A stretch of 19,351 nt of DNA from CAYOLL01 sp964404765 [NCBI: uncultured Gemmatimonadota bacterium]. GTDB taxonomy: Bacteria > 4572-55. This document shows, one piece after another, positions 1-6,960 of the stretch. The position numbers were made by a program, and so were the translations under genes. The notes beneath the pieces are model-generated. The model ran no database searches. It had not been told where the DNA came from and saw nothing but the letters and a program-made list of their open reading frames with translations. How positions within the stretch are numbered: position 1 is the stretch's first letter; each line of letters starts with the position of its first letter. The stretch is from positions 1 through 19,351 of the forward strand of contig CAYOLL010000116.1 in assembly GCA_964404765.1 (NCBI GenBank), given 5' to 3'.

Positions 1-1
1 T

Positions 2-2167
2 TCCGGCTCCATCTTCGTGCAGATCGGCGATGAAAATGTCCACCGCGTCCGGGCGGTGATGGATGAAGTGTTCGGGGATGAAAACTTGGTCAGCGAAATT
101 ACGGTCGCAAAAACTTCGAGTGCAACGAGCGAACATCTGGCCGGTGTCGCGGATTACATTCTGTTCTATGCGAAGAACAAAGACACGCTGAAGTATCGTC
201 AACCGCTCCGCGAAAAATCAATCGGCGGTGATGGCGGGGCAGCCTATGTTTTTGTAGAGGAGAAAGATGGAGTCCGTCGCCGCAGGACTGCCGACGAGGA
301 GGTGGATAACCCGTCCATCAGACCCTACAGACTTAGCGACCTGCGAAGCTCACGACCGCCCGGCAGTTTCCCCGTGACCGTGAATGGCAGGACGTATGTC
401 CCTCAACGTGGGTATTGGAAAACTGGTGAGATGGGATTCGGAAGGCTCGATAAGGCGAGTCGGGTTGTAGGCTCCGCATCAACGCTCAATTACGTTCGAT
501 TTCTGGGAGATTACCCGGCATTCCCACTGAATAACGTCTGGACAGATCTCAGCAGTTCAGTTGGCACTGACAAAATGTATGTCGTGCAAACAAGCGCCAA
601 AATCGTTGAGCGCTGCATCCTCATGGCCACCGACCCCGGCGACCTCGTGCTCGACCCGACCTGCGGTTCCGGCACCACCGCCACCGTCGCCGAGCAATGG
701 GGCCGCCGCTGGATCACGATTGACACCTCGCGCGTGGCGCTGGCGCTGGCCCGTGCCCGCATCATGGGCGCGCGTTATCCCTTTTACCTGCTGGCCGATT
801 CCCGCGATGGCCAGATCAAGGAAGCCGAAATCACCCGCAGCGCAGTTCGACTGCGCTCACCGCAGGCGCCGAGTTCGCAGCCCGTGCAGGGCAACATTCG
901 CCACGGCTTCGTCTATGAGCGCGTGCCGCACATCACCCTCAAGTCCATCGCCAATAATGCGGAAATCGATGTCATCTGGGACCAGTGGCAGGCGAAGCTG
1001 GAGCCCTTGCGCGCAGCTTTGAACAAGGCTTTGGGAACGACGTGGGCGGAATGGGAAATCCCGCGCGACTTAGAAGAAACTCACGCAAAGGCGCAAAGCC
1101 GCAAAGAAGAGAAGGATCCGAACCTTTGCGCCTTAGCGTCTTTGCGTGAGATTTCTTCTTCTGCTGAAAAGCTGCACGCCGGCTGGTGGCAGGCCCGCAT
1201 CGCCCGGCAGCAGGAAATCGACAAATCCATCGCCGCCAAGGCGGAGTTTGAATACCTCTACGACAAGCCTTACACCGACAACAAGAAGGTGCGCGTGGCC
1301 GGTCCCTTCACCGTGGAGAGCCTGTCGCCCCACCGTGTGCTGGGCGTGGACGAGAACGACGAGTTGATTGATCCGGCTGATCCCAAACACGGCGGCGAGC
1401 AGGACTTTGCCCAAATGATTCTGGAAAACCTGAAGACCGCCGGGGTGCAGCAGGCGCACAAGGAAGACCGGATCGTCTTTTTCAGTCTGACGCCCTGGCC
1501 CGGCCATTACATTTGCGCCGAAGGTCGCTACGCCGAGGGCGTGCGGGATAGACGGGCAGGCATTTTTATCGGGCCGGAGTTTGGCACGGTGCAGCGGGCC
1601 AACTTAGTAGCGGCGGCACGCGAGGCCGGCGACGCCGGTTTTGATGTGCTGATCGCCTGCGCCTTCAATTATGACGCTCATTCGGCGGAGTTCGACAAGC
1701 TGGGGCGGATTCCGGTGCTCAAGGCGCGGATGAACGCCGATCTGCACATGTCCAAAGACCTGAAGAATACGGGCGCGGGCAATTTGTTCGTCATCTTTGG
1801 CGAGCCGGATATTGACATATTAGAGGCGGGCAACGGGCAAATTCAGGTGCGCGTCAACGGCGTGGACGTGTTTCATCCGAATACGGGCGAGGTGCGCAGC
1901 GACAACGCCGACGGCATCGCCTGCTGGTTCATCGACACCGACTACAACGAGGAAAGCTTCTTCGTCCGCCACGCCTACTTCCTCGGCGCCAACGATCCCT
2001 ATTCCGCGCTAAAGACGACGCTGAAGGCCGAGATCAATGAAGAAGCCTGGGCCACGCTGCACAGCGCGATCTCGCGCCCGTTTGAGAAGCCGAAGCAAGG
2101 GCGCATTGCCGTCAAAGTGATCAATCATCTTGGCGACGAGGTCATGAAGGTGTATAAAGTGGCGTAG
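2..2167 (+). CDS. Type III-like site-specific DNA methyltransferase (Mod), 5' end outside window
   Basis: The reading frame is open from the left edge (codons from base 2), so this is the C-terminal part of a larger protein. It begins SGSIFVQIGDENVHRV, a stretch typical of beta-class amino-methyltransferases of the type III Mod group. The AdoMet-binding motif DPTCGSGTT lies at 653-679. In this class the catalytic DPPY motif precedes motif I, so it should lie upstream of the window. The long C-terminal part (AGPFTVESLSPHR, then CWFIDTDYNEESFFVRHAYF, ending DEVMKVYKVA) matches large Mod-type enzymes. No Res helicase-nuclease follows; a partner, if any, must lie to the left. Near 1072-1161 the gene carries an in-frame palindromic repeat encoding a low-complexity linker (THAKAQSRKEEK then LCALASLRE). 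The stop codon TAG is the head of a GTAG-type REP repeat. A GTG at base 17 is in frame but is not the real start. Confidence 0.9.
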   Translation, partial: SGSIFVQIGDENVHRVRAVMDEVFGDENLVSEITVAKTSSATSEHLAGVADYILFYAKNKDTLKYRQPLREKSIGGDGGAAYVFVEEKDGVRRRRTADEEVDNPSIRPYRLSDLRSSRPPGSFPVTVNGRTYVPQRGYWKTGEMGFGRLDKASRVVGSASTLNYVRFLGDYPAFPLNNVWTDLSSSVGTDKMYVVQTSAKIVERCILMATDPGDLVLDPTCGSGTTATVAEQWGRRWITIDTSRVALALARARIMGARYPFYLLADSRDGQIKEAEITRSAVRLRSPQAPSSQPVQGNIRHGFVYERVPHITLKSIANNAEIDVIWDQWQAKLEPLRAALNKALGTTWAEWEIPRDLEETHAKAQSRKEEKDPNLCALASLREISSSAEKLHAGWWQARIARQQEIDKSIAAKAEFEYLYDKPYTDNKKVRVAGPFTVESLSPHRVLGVDENDELIDPADPKHGGEQDFAQMILENLKTAGVQQAHKEDRIVFFSLTPWPGHYICAEGRYAEGVRDRRAGIFIGPEFGTVQRANLVAAAREAGDAGFDVLIACAFNYDAHSAEFDKLGRIPVLKARMNADLHMSKDLKNTGAGNLFVIFGEPDIDILEAGNGQIQVRVNGVDVFHPNTGEVRSDNADGIACWFIDTDYNEESFFVRHAYFLGANDPYSALKTTLKAEINEEAWATLHSAISRPFEKPKQGRIAVKVINHLGDEVMKVYKVA
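1072..1161. repeat. Palindromic element inserted in frame in the methyltransferase gene
   Basis: The arms CTCACGCAAAGGCGCAAAG (1080-1098) and CTTTGCGCCTTAGCGTCTTTG (1124-1144, continuing CGTGAG to 1150) form an imperfect inverted repeat. Pairing continues outward through AGAAGAAA / TTTCTTCT. The unit CRCAAAG repeats within each arm. It is translated without breaking the frame and has no evident target duplication. The right arm matches the right arm of the element near 10700 with about four differences in 25 bases, mostly C/T, so the two belong to one family. Confidence 0.75.
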
Positions 2168-2281
2168 CAAGCTTTAGCTTGCCACTTGCAAACTGAAGTT
2201 TGCTACTCCAACTTACTTGCAAGCTGAAGTTTGCTACTCCAGTTGTTCGCGGTTGACTTGCAAGCTGAAATCTGCTATTCC
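2164..2281. repeat. REP cluster, left (four GTAG-headed hairpin repeats)
   Basis: There are four copies of a 21-25 base hairpin repeat. One is forward at 2164-2184 (GTAGCAAGCTTTAGCTTGCC). Three are reverse, at 2185-2209, 2216-2240 and 2257-2281 (CTTGCAARCTGAAGYTTGC followed by TACTCC or a variant). A GTAG tetranucleotide 5' of a hairpin, in inverted and tandem arrangement, is the hallmark of REP/BIME sequences mobilised by RAYT transposases. No RAYT gene is in the window. The first copy overlaps the 3' end of the methyltransferase and provides its TAG stop. Confidence 0.85.
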
Positions 2282-2328
2282 AAATTAGTGGTTGCAAAAA
2301 AACATCTTGTTAATGGCGACGTTTACTA

Positions 2329-2367
2329 TATTTTCCAAGAAGTATGACTCATTTTTCTTGGAAAATA
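2329..2367. promoter_or_regulatory. Probable autoregulatory operator of the abiE-like operon (13-bp inverted repeat)
   Basis: Perfect arms TATTTTCCAAGAA (2329-2341) and TTCTTGGAAAATA (2355-2367) are separated by 13 bases and end 15 nt before the preferred antitoxin start at 2383. A TATATT at 2327-2332 could be the -10 element; no convincing -35 is seen. Characterised AbiEi antitoxins bind inverted repeats in their own promoter and repress the operon, so an operator role is likely by analogy. A simple mRNA hairpin is the alternative. Confidence 0.55.
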
Positions 2368-2382
2368 GTTTGGATTATAATT

Positions 2383-2982
2383 ATGCAATCTATTGAAAGT
2401 AAAATAATTGCAAGAGTTTTTGGACACGGCACGGGATGGGCTTTTTCTTATGCTGATTTTGTAGATTTAGCTACACGGTCAACAGTGGATTGGTCGTTGT
2501 ATCGTTTGGAAACGAGCGACATGATTCGGCGGGTTATCCGCGGCATTTACGATTATCCGGGAAAGAGTTCACTACTGAAGGAAAAACTGCCGCCGGATAT
2601 GCCGCAGATCGCTCAGGCGTTGGCCCGCAAGTTTGGCTGGCGCATTATGCCCTCTGGTGAAACGGCGCTTAATATCTTGGATATTTCCAACCAGGTTCCG
2701 GCGCGGTATGTGTACGTTTCCACCGGACGAAGCACGACGTATCAAATTGAAAAGCGTGAACTGGAGTTTAAAAAAGGAATGCTCAAGGAAAGCAATCTTA
2801 CCCATCCGGAAAGTGCGCTGCTGGTTCAGGCCATCAGGGCTTTAGGTAAAGAGGGTGTTACCCCGGATGTGTTGGATCGGCTTCGGGCAGCGATTCCATC
2901 TGCAAAGCATAAACAAATTCTGAAAGACACTCGACCGGTGACCGGTTGGATTTATGAAGTAATCCAGACGATATATCAATGA
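2383..2982 (+). CDS. AbiEi-like (DUF6088-type) antitoxin / transcriptional regulator
   Basis: This 199-residue protein starts MQSIESKIIARVFGHGTG, the usual opening of DUF6088 proteins, which are AbiEi-like antitoxins of type IV toxin-antitoxin systems. A winged-helix-like N-terminal part (about residues 20-65, ending RVIRGIYDYP) would bind the operator, and the C-terminal part would antagonise the toxin. The frame also allows a start at 2344. The 2383 ATG is preferred because it fits the family N terminus and because the extra 13 codons would lie inside the inverted repeat at 2329-2367. No strong Shine-Dalgarno sequence precedes either start. The gene is followed after 7 nt by the AbiEii toxin, the expected antitoxin-toxin order. 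It probably represses its own operon. Confidence 0.85.
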   Translation: MQSIESKIIARVFGHGTGWAFSYADFVDLATRSTVDWSLYRLETSDMIRRVIRGIYDYPGKSSLLKEKLPPDMPQIAQALARKFGWRIMPSGETALNILDISNQVPARYVYVSTGRSTTYQIEKRELEFKKGMLKESNLTHPESALLVQAIRALGKEGVTPDVLDRLRAAIPSAKHKQILKDTRPVTGWIYEVIQTIYQ

Positions 2983-2989
2983 GGTCAGG

Positions 2990-4159
2990 ATGAAAGATAT
3001 TGCGAATCTACCGGTGAAAAAACGGGTTGAATTGTTTCAAGCAACTGCCGCCCAAAAAGGTGTGACCGACATTTTGATCGAGAAGGATTTTTGGGTTTGC
3101 TATGTCCTGATGACTATTTTTGAAAACCTGCCGCTGAAAGATTGGTTAATTTTTAAAGGCGGTACAACCCTCTCGAAAGTGTATGGACTGATTGATCGTT
3201 TTTCCGAAGATATAGATTTGATTCTGGATTGGGAACTGTTGGGAATACGAGATGGTGATGCCTGGCAAGAGCGCAGCGCCACGCAGCAGGACAAGTTTAA
3301 TGAAAGCGTTGATGAACTGGGCCGTGACTTTATTGTCAAAGAAATTGTTCCGCAGCTTGGAAACATCCTGGCTACAGAAACGAATGGTCAGATAAATGTC
3401 ACCGTTGACCAAACCGATGGGCATGTGGTCTTTGTTGAGTATCCGGCAGCATTTCCCAGTGGCTATTTGCTTCCAAAAATTAAGTTGGAGATCGGGCCGC
3501 GCGCATCCAAAATTCCCCATGAAGACGCAGAAATTAAACCTTACGCTGCCGAAGAATATCCGAGTGTATTTAAAAAACCGTTTTGTCGGGTGAAGACGAT
3601 CACCAGTGTGCGGACTTTTTGGGAAAAACTACAGCAATTCCCGCGATCTTCCGAAAGATGTCATTCCGGCACGTTTTTAGCCGGAATCTTAGCCGAATTT
3701 GTAGCAAGATTCCCGCTAAAAGCATGCGGGAATGACAGTTTTGGTGACTTTAAAGCCTGTTTTCAAAGAAAGCGGGAATTGCTGGAAAAACTAACAATCC
3801 TGCATCAAATTGCCTTTCAGGATGATACGAAAGTTATTTTGGCTCGCTATTCACGGCATTATTACGATGTTTTCAAAATGGTCAATTCAACCATAAAACA
3901 AAGAGCGTTTGCCGATTCGGCCTTGTTGGCGGATGTGGTAGCCTTCAAAAGTCGGTTTTATCGCAACCCCAAAGCCCGGTATGACTTGGCTAAGCCCGGA
4001 ACTCTCAAAATAATCCCGTCTTCCGTCAAAGTTGCGCAACTTGCTAAAGATTATGGCAATATGCGCGAAATGATTTTTGGAGATATCCCTGATTTTTCAC
4101 AAATTGTCAATACGCTTACCGCATTTGAGAACGATTTCAATCAACTGACAAAGGACTGA
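2990..4159 (+). CDS. AbiEii nucleotidyltransferase toxin carrying an in-frame palindromic insertion
   Basis: The nucleotidyltransferase motifs are clear: EKDFWV (31-36), IFKGGTTLSK (54-63) and RFSEDIDLIL (70-79), whose D74 and D76 are the expected metal ligands. The conserved KIKLEIGPR and RTFWEKL (208-214) follow. AbiEii proteins act as toxins that transfer nucleotides to a target RNA and are held in check by the AbiEi partner, here just upstream. A ribosome-binding site (GAGGTCAGG) overlaps the antitoxin stop. The family reads FWEK directly into TILHQ, but here residues 215-265 are encoded by a 153-bp palindromic repeat and 266-268 by its duplicated target (EKL). The total addition is 54 codons with the frame kept. 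Removing it restores RTFWEKLTILHQIAF. Whether the toxin still works is unknown. Confidence 0.87.
   Translation: MKDIANLPVKKRVELFQATAAQKGVTDILIEKDFWVCYVLMTIFENLPLKDWLIFKGGTTLSKVYGLIDRFSEDIDLILDWELLGIRDGDAWQERSATQQDKFNESVDELGRDFIVKEIVPQLGNILATETNGQINVTVDQTDGHVVFVEYPAAFPSGYLLPKIKLEIGPRASKIPHEDAEIKPYAAEEYPSVFKKPFCRVKTITSVRTFWEKLQQFPRSSERCHSGTFLAGILAEFVARFPLKACGNDSFGDFKACFQRKRELLEKLTILHQIAFQDDTKVILARYSRHYYDVFKMVNSTIKQRAFADSALLADVVAFKSRFYRNPKARYDLAKPGTLKIIPSSVKVAQLAKDYGNMREMIFGDIPDFSQIVNTLTAFENDFNQLTKD
3632..3784 (+). mobile_element. 153-bp palindromic MITE-like element, copy 1 (inside the toxin gene)
   Basis: The ends are perfect 12-bp inverted repeats CAGCAATTCCCG / CGGGAATTGCTG. A perfect 9-bp direct repeat GAAAAACTA flanks it at 3623-3631 and 3785-3793, as expected of a target-site duplication. 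Inside are further long palindromic arms (TGTCATTCC near 3659 pairing with GGAATGACA near 3729). The second copy at 10733-10885 has the same length with no gaps and roughly 85% identity by eye, in the opposite orientation. Element plus duplication is 162 bp, a multiple of three, so the host frame survives. It is too short to code for a transposase, so it must be moved in trans. Confidence 0.92.
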
Positions 4160-4160
4160 C

Positions 4161-6218
4161 ATGGAATTTCGCATTGCCACCACATTTACCGATAGCCTGA
4201 CCAAGCTAACCAACGACGAGCAGAAGGCGGTCAAAATGTCGGCTTTTGACATGCAACTGAACCCGGCGAATCCGGGCTTGCACTTTCACAAGATTGAAAA
4301 AGCCAAAGACCCCAATTTTTGGTCGGTGCGGGTTAATAACGACATTCGCGTCATTGTGCACAAAACCGCAGCCAGCCTGATGCTGTGTTATACGGATCAT
4401 CATAATGACGCGTACGACTGGGCCATGCGCCGCAAGCTGGAAGTTCACCCGAAAACCGGGGCCGCGCAATTGGTGACGATCCGCGAAACAGTGCAGGAAA
4501 TCGTTATTCCCAAATATGTGGAAGTGGCGCAGCCCAAACCGCCTTTGTTTGCCAGCATCTCCGATGAAGTCTTGCTTGGCTATGGCGTGCCAAGTGAATG
4601 GCTGGCCGATGTGCGGCTGGCCACGGAAGATACGCTGCTGGAATTGGCCGATCACCTGCCTGGCGAAGCCGCGGAAGCGCTGCTTAACCTGGCCACCGGA
4701 ACAACGCCGACCATTAGTGATCCTGCTGCCAGTGACGATCCGTTCGATCATCCTGATGCGCAGCGCCGCTTCCGGGTGATGAGCAATGTGGATGAATTGG
4801 AGCGCGCCCTCAATTATCCCTGGGATCAGTGGACAATTTTTCTGCATCCGGGCCAGCGCGAGCTGGTGGAAAAAGACTTCAACGGCCCGGCACGGGTGTC
4901 CGGGTCAGCCGGCACGGGCAAGACCATTGTGGCCCTGCATCGGGCGGTGTATCTGGCCCGGCAAAACCCGAATGCCCGCGTGCTGCTGACTACATTTTCG
5001 GAAACGCTGGCCAATGCCCTGCAAGTCAAGCTCCGCCGCTTGATCAGCAACGAGCCGCGCCTGGCCGAACAACTGGAAATCCATGCCATGAACGCCATTG
5101 GTCTGCGGCTGTATCAACTCCATTTTGGCCATCCGAACCTGGCCACACCGGAAGTCATCGCCGAACTGCTGCAAGAGGCGGCCAGCCGGACGAATGGGCA
5201 CAAATTCAGCCAGCGCTTTTTGCAGAGCGAATGGGAACAGATCGTAGACGCCTGGCAGTTAGGCAGTTGGGAAGCCTATCGTGATGTGCAGCGGCTGGGG
5301 CGCAAAACACAGTTGCCGGAGAAACAGCGGGCGATTCTGTGGACCATTTTCGAGCGGGTTCTGGCCCAGCTCAAAACACAGCAACGCATTACACTGGCCG
5401 AAACCTTCAGCCGGCTGGCGACAAAAATAGCGGAAAATCCACCATCGCCATTTGACTTTGTCATCGTGGATGAAGCGCAGGACATTAGCGTGGCTCAGTT
5501 GCGGTTTTTAGCTGCCATGGGCGGCGGACGTCCCAATAGCCTGTTTTTTGCCGGCGATTTGGGCCAGCGAATTTTTCAACCACCGTTTTCCTGGAAGTCA
5601 TTAGGTGTTGAAATACGTGGCCGATCTCGTACATTACGAATTAATTACAGAACATCTCATCAAATCCGCCGACAAGCCGACCTGTTGCTTGGAGCGGAGG
5701 TTTCGGATGTGGACGGCAATACGGAAGTCCGGCGCGGAACGACATCGGTTTTCAACGGGCCGAAGCCGGTCATTACCACGTTTGCCACCGTTGGGGCAGA
5801 AATTGATGCCGTCAGTAAATGGTTGCAAGATAAAAAGACGAAGGGTATTCCACCGCACGAAATTGGCGTATTTGTGCGCTCTGTAACGGAGTTAGATCGC
5901 GGCCGGTCGGCCATCAAGCAGGCCGGGCTTTTGTACAAAATATTAGACGAGCAGGTGGAGGCCGCAGGCGACCACGTCTCGCTCTGTACGATGCATCTGG
6001 CCAAAGGGTTGGAGTTCAAGTCCGTCGTAGTCATGGCCTGTGATGACGAAGTTATTCCGCAACAAAAACGAATTGAAGCGATTGCCGATGAAGCGGATTT
6101 GGAGGAAGTCTATAACACCGAGCGCCATTTGCTGTATGTGGCTTGCACCCGAACCCGAGAGCATTTGCTGATAACGGGTGTTCAACCGGCTTCCGAATTT
6201 TTGGCAGATTTGGAGTAG
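4161..6218 (+). CDS. RelE-like domain fused to a UvrD/Rep superfamily 1 helicase
   Basis: This 685-residue protein has two parts. Residues 1-95 resemble a RelE/YoeB-type toxin fold (FWSVRVNNDIRVIVHK, then CYTDHHNDAYDWAMRRKLE). The rest is a superfamily 1 helicase: Walker A GSAGTGKT at 248-255, Walker B VDEAQD at 436-441, the arginine motif NYRTSHQIRRQ from 495, CTMHLAKGLEF at 609-619 and YVACTRTRE at 659-667. It should therefore bind and translocate on DNA using ATP; the N-terminal domain may cleave RNA or may only bind. Only 1 nt separates it from the toxin gene, implying translational coupling and a shared role. The fusion occurs in other bacterial proteins, but I know of no assigned function. 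Its TAG stop comes from a REP repeat. Confidence 0.88.
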   Translation: MEFRIATTFTDSLTKLTNDEQKAVKMSAFDMQLNPANPGLHFHKIEKAKDPNFWSVRVNNDIRVIVHKTAASLMLCYTDHHNDAYDWAMRRKLEVHPKTGAAQLVTIRETVQEIVIPKYVEVAQPKPPLFASISDEVLLGYGVPSEWLADVRLATEDTLLELADHLPGEAAEALLNLATGTTPTISDPAASDDPFDHPDAQRRFRVMSNVDELERALNYPWDQWTIFLHPGQRELVEKDFNGPARVSGSAGTGKTIVALHRAVYLARQNPNARVLLTTFSETLANALQVKLRRLISNEPRLAEQLEIHAMNAIGLRLYQLHFGHPNLATPEVIAELLQEAASRTNGHKFSQRFLQSEWEQIVDAWQLGSWEAYRDVQRLGRKTQLPEKQRAILWTIFERVLAQLKTQQRITLAETFSRLATKIAENPPSPFDFVIVDEAQDISVAQLRFLAAMGGGRPNSLFFAGDLGQRIFQPPFSWKSLGVEIRGRSRTLRINYRTSHQIRRQADLLLGAEVSDVDGNTEVRRGTTSVFNGPKPVITTFATVGAEIDAVSKWLQDKKTKGIPPHEIGVFVRSVTELDRGRSAIKQAGLLYKILDEQVEAAGDHVSLCTMHLAKGLEFKSVVVMACDDEVIPQQKRIEAIADEADLEEVYNTERHLLYVACTRTREHLLITGVQPASEFLADLE

Positions 6219-6348
6219 CAAGCTTCAGCTTGCCAGTTCGCATTCCGGAGTAGCAAGCTTCAGCTTGCCAGCGCCTGCATCTTAATGTCTTGCAAGCTGA
6301 AGCTTGCTACTCCATTTTAATGTCTTGCAAACTGAAGTTTGCTATTCC
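6212..6348. repeat. REP cluster, right (four hairpin repeats)
   Basis: Two forward copies (GGAGTAGCAAGCTTCAGC, continuing TTGCCAG) lie at 6212-6236 and 6247-6271. Two reverse copies (CTTGCAAGCTGAAGCTTGC and a variant) lie at 6289-6313 and 6324-6348. The reverse copies are both preceded by TTAATGT. This is the same family as 2164-2281. The first copy supplies the helicase stop codon, and the cluster fills the gap to the DUF1697 gene. Paired inverted copies could fold as a large hairpin and help end transcription. Confidence 0.87.
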
Positions 6349-6369
6349 GATTGATAACAGGAGGATACA

Positions 6370-6915
6370 ATGACACGATTTATTGCCTTGCTGCGGGCGA
6401 TTAATGTGGGTGGTCATCGGGTGAAGATGGATCACTTGCGCCGGATTTTTGAGTCGTTAGGACTGGCTCATGTAGAAACATTTATCGCCAGCGGCAATGT
6501 CATTTTTGAGACGCCGACTGCCGATGCCAAAGTGTTGGAACAGCGGATTGCGCAAGGACTGCAAGATGCGTTGGGCTATGAAGTCGCCACATTTCTGCGA
6601 ACGGATGCTGAGTTGGCCCGGATTGCACATCATAAGCCTTTTTCACCGGATGCGCTTATGACGGCAGCCGCGCTGAACATCATCTTCCTGGCTGAGCCGC
6701 CGGCGGCAGCGGCCGTTCAAAAATTGCTGGCCTTACGCACGGACATCGACGACTTTCAAGTTCACAAGTGTGAAATCTACTGGTTGTGCCGCCGAAACCA
6801 AAGCGAGTCAACTTTTTCTAATGCCGTGCTGGAAAAAACTTGTGGTATTCGATCTACCCTGCGCGGCGTCAACACAATCATTAAAATGGCGACAAAATAT
6901 GGCTCAGCCTCGTAA
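6370..6915 (+). CDS. DUF1697 family protein
   Basis: The protein has 181 residues, a normal length for the family. The N terminus TRFIALLRAINVGGHRVKM and the segment ESLGLAHVETFIASGNVIFE are the diagnostic DUF1697 signatures. The family is widespread, cytosolic and without an established biochemical function. A good ribosome-binding site (AGGAGG, 5 nt before ATG) fixes the start. It follows the right REP cluster and precedes a GNAT gene on the same strand, with which it may be co-transcribed. Nothing ties it functionally to the defence operon upstream. Confidence 0.92.
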   Translation: MTRFIALLRAINVGGHRVKMDHLRRIFESLGLAHVETFIASGNVIFETPTADAKVLEQRIAQGLQDALGYEVATFLRTDAELARIAHHKPFSPDALMTAAALNIIFLAEPPAAAAVQKLLALRTDIDDFQVHKCEIYWLCRRNQSESTFSNAVLEKTCGIRSTLRGVNTIIKMATKYGSAS

Positions 6916-6960
6916 AATCGACAACCAACCAAAAAGATGTCATGGAAAGGGAGAGTGAAG

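Noticed and set aside
511-1507. Antisense and out-of-frame ORFs inside the methyltransferase gene, and similar ones inside the helicase, methionine and surface-protein genes
   Set aside because: They are shadows of GC-rich coding sequence with no family features or start signals.
2164-2281. CRISPR array
   Set aside because: Repeats are 25 bp, self-palindromic, in mixed orientation and with short irregular spacers; no cas genes. REP repeats explain it better.
2344-2382. Longer antitoxin N terminus starting at 2344
   Set aside because: The extra residues (THFSWKIVWIII) come from the inverted repeat, do not fit the family, and MQSIESKI at 2383 is the expected beginning.
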